From: Actinomadura kijaniata NBRC 14229
GTDB lineage: Bacteria; Actinomycetota; Actinomycetes; Streptosporangiales; Streptosporangiaceae
Length of the DNA stretch: 64,000 nt
NCBI RefSeq assembly: GCF_001552175.1
Contig: NZ_BCQR01000011.1
Coordinates: forward strand, 37,542-101,541
Direction: 5' to 3'
The stretch's first letter is position 1; each line of letters opens with the position of its first letter. Below are positions 62,921 to 64,000 of the stretch, piece by piece. The position numbers and the translations under genes are program-made. The notes beneath the pieces were generated by a model. The model saw nothing but the letters and a program-made list of their open reading frames with translations. It did not search any database and was not told where the DNA came from.

Positions 62921-63006
62921 GTTGAACTTTCAACTATGTGGGGTTAGAGTCGGTCACACCGGTCGCGGACGGGGGATCCGTCTCCGGGAATAGTTGAAGT
63001 TTCAAG
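62921..63006. promoter_or_regulatory. Paired palindromes between marR and pirin
   Basis: GTTGAA-CT-TTCAAC (62921-62934) is perfect; GTTGAA-GT-TTCAAG (62993-63006) has one arm mismatch. The centres are 72 bp apart. One lies 22 bp before the marR ATG and the other 61 bp before the pirin ATG, so each can control one gene. Confidence 0.8.
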
Positions 63007-63067
63007 AATGTTGTGCGGGGCGACCGGCCCGATCGGGGGCCGGTCCCCGAAGACCCAGGAGGCACCG

Positions 63068-64000
63068 ATGCCCGCCGTCACCGCGAACCCGCTGACCCTG
63101 CCGCGGCTGCCGCGGCTGCCCGAGTCGACCACCGGCTGGCGGCGCGTCGCCAAGGTGGTCACCGCCGAACGGCACGTGGAGGGCGAGGGCTTCCAGGTCC
63201 GCCGCCCGTTCCCGACCGCGAGCCTGGCGCTGGCCGACCCGTTCCTGCTGCTGGACCACATGGGCGCGGTCGAGTACGCGCCCGGCGAGGCCATGGGAAC
63301 GCCCTGGCACCCGCACCGCGGCTTCGAGACCGTCACCTACATGATCGACGGCGCGTTCCAGCACCAGGACACCACCGGCGGCGGCGGAGTGATCACCGAC
63401 GGCGGCACCCAGTGGATGACGGCCGCCTCCGGCATCCAGCACATCGAGCAGCCCACGCCCGAGCTGGTCGCCAAGGGCGGCCTGTTCCACGGCGTGCAGC
63501 TGTGGGTGAACCTGCCGCGCTCCAAGAAGTGGCTGGAGCCCCGCTACCAGGACATCGGCCCGCGTGACGTCGCGCTGGTCACCGCCGAGGACGGCTCGTC
63601 GGTCGTCCGGATCATCGCCGGTGCGCTGGGCGAGCACCAGGGCCCCGGCATGACCCACACGCCGATCAACTACGTGCACGCCACCGTCGCGCCCGGCGCG
63701 CGGCTGGCGCTGCCGTGGCCGCGCGAGTTCAACGCGATGGTCTACGTGCTGTCCGGCGACGGCGTCGTCGGTCGCGAGGAGATCGGCCTGGGCGAGGGGC
63801 AGTTCGCGATGCTGGGCGGCTCGCACTTCCAGGGCGAGCAGGACGGCATCCTGCTGCGCGCCGCCGACGCGCAGCCGCTGGCCGGCAAGAACGGCTGGGA
63901 GGTGCTGGTCCTGGGCGGGCTGCCGATCCGGGAGCCGGTCGCCCGCTACGGCCCGTTCGTGATGAACACCCGCGAGGAGATCATCCAGGCCTTCGAGGAC
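63068..64000 (+). CDS. Pirin family protein, 3' end outside the window
   Basis: At least 311 residues with no stop before the end of the window. Two cupin halves: GTPWHPHRGFETVTYMIDG, with the metal-binding His-x-His, and FQHQDTTGGGGVITDGGTQWMTAASGIQHIEQP are the pirin signature; the C-terminal half continues with VATVAPGARLALPWP and EVLVLGGLPIREPVARYGPFVMNT. Some pirins are quercetinases; others regulate metabolism or transcription. AGGAGG lies about 5 nt before the ATG at 63068. Divergent from a MarR regulator. Confidence 0.93.
   Translation, partial: MPAVTANPLTLPRLPRLPESTTGWRRVAKVVTAERHVEGEGFQVRRPFPTASLALADPFLLLDHMGAVEYAPGEAMGTPWHPHRGFETVTYMIDGAFQHQDTTGGGGVITDGGTQWMTAASGIQHIEQPTPELVAKGGLFHGVQLWVNLPRSKKWLEPRYQDIGPRDVALVTAEDGSSVVRIIAGALGEHQGPGMTHTPINYVHATVAPGARLALPWPREFNAMVYVLSGDGVVGREEIGLGEGQFAMLGGSHFQGEQDGILLRAADAQPLAGKNGWEVLVLGGLPIREPVARYGPFVMNTREEIIQAFED

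Overview
This 64-kb window looks like chromosomal DNA from a high-GC actinomycete, most plausibly a Thermomonosporaceae-type organism (Actinomadura or a close relative). The evidence is very high GC with strongly GC-biased third codon positions, frequent GTG starts, many leaderless-looking promoters (a TANNNT element 6-9 nt before the start codon), and typical actinobacterial families: ECF sigma factors with CU044_5270-type partners, a Streptomyces-subtilisin-inhibitor-like lipoprotein, a bacterial proteasome activator, a BldG/RsbV-type antagonist, RsbW-like ATPases and GT-C mannosyltransferases. The genus is an inference; no rRNA is present. One tRNA gene, tRNA-Ser(UGA), is visible.

Layout. 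0.2-5.9 kb: TenA, a GNAT enzyme, a divergent MarR / RidA / Old-Yellow-Enzyme locus with two palindromic operators, an ECF sigma factor with its membrane partner, and a uronate-dehydrogenase-like enzyme. 6-11.4 kb: a copper island with a CopA ATPase, a CopZ chaperone, two paralogous His-rich metal-binding proteins, two small novel genes and three CsoR-type GC-rich palindromes; no csoR gene is in the window. 11.4-13.2 kb: a gene-free stretch with a cluster of DnaA-box-like sequences, then small secreted proteins and a rhodanese. 13.3-17.9 kb: a TPP riboswitch controlling a CytX-type transporter, a PAS/GAF histidine kinase and an RsbW-like ATPase. 18-20.8 kb: arginine deiminase, a tiny leaderless ORF plus hairpin, and a divergent, completely cysteine-free EF-Tu. 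20.8-25 kb: a second ECF sigma/anti-sigma-like pair divergent from an operon for a Pro-rich membrane protein and a fused polysaccharide deacetylase / processive glycosyltransferase. 25-32 kb: secreted nuclease-fold protein, acyl-CoA ligase, XRE regulator/MFS exporter pair, a small membrane protein, and a response regulator/histidine kinase pair. 32.5-48 kb: cell-surface functions (two FG-GAP repeat proteins, GT2, two GT-C mannosyltransferase-like proteins, a large membrane protein, a pair of tandem paralogous secreted repeat proteins) plus pheA. 48-57.8 kb: HPP protein, Asp-nucleophile hydrolase with a divergent CGNR regulator, methyltransferase, serS, HAD phosphatase, Bpa, quinone oxidoreductase and a Pro-rich MinD-like ATPase. 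57.9-64 kb: tRNA-Ser, a lower-GC cassette (XRE regulator, SLOG protein, two small ORFs), an M15 peptidase, and a MarR/pirin divergent pair, the pirin running off the end.

How genes work together. The clearest regulatory units are divergent regulator/target pairs with visible palindromes or repeats (MarR-RidA-OYE, CGNR-hydrolase, XRE-MFS, MarR-pirin), the CsoR-type copper circuit, and the thiamin module (TPP riboswitch, CytX-like transporter, TenA). Many genes overlap by 4 bp (GTGA/ATGA), marking translational coupling. Several small genes (56-58 residues) were found by reading the sequence directly.
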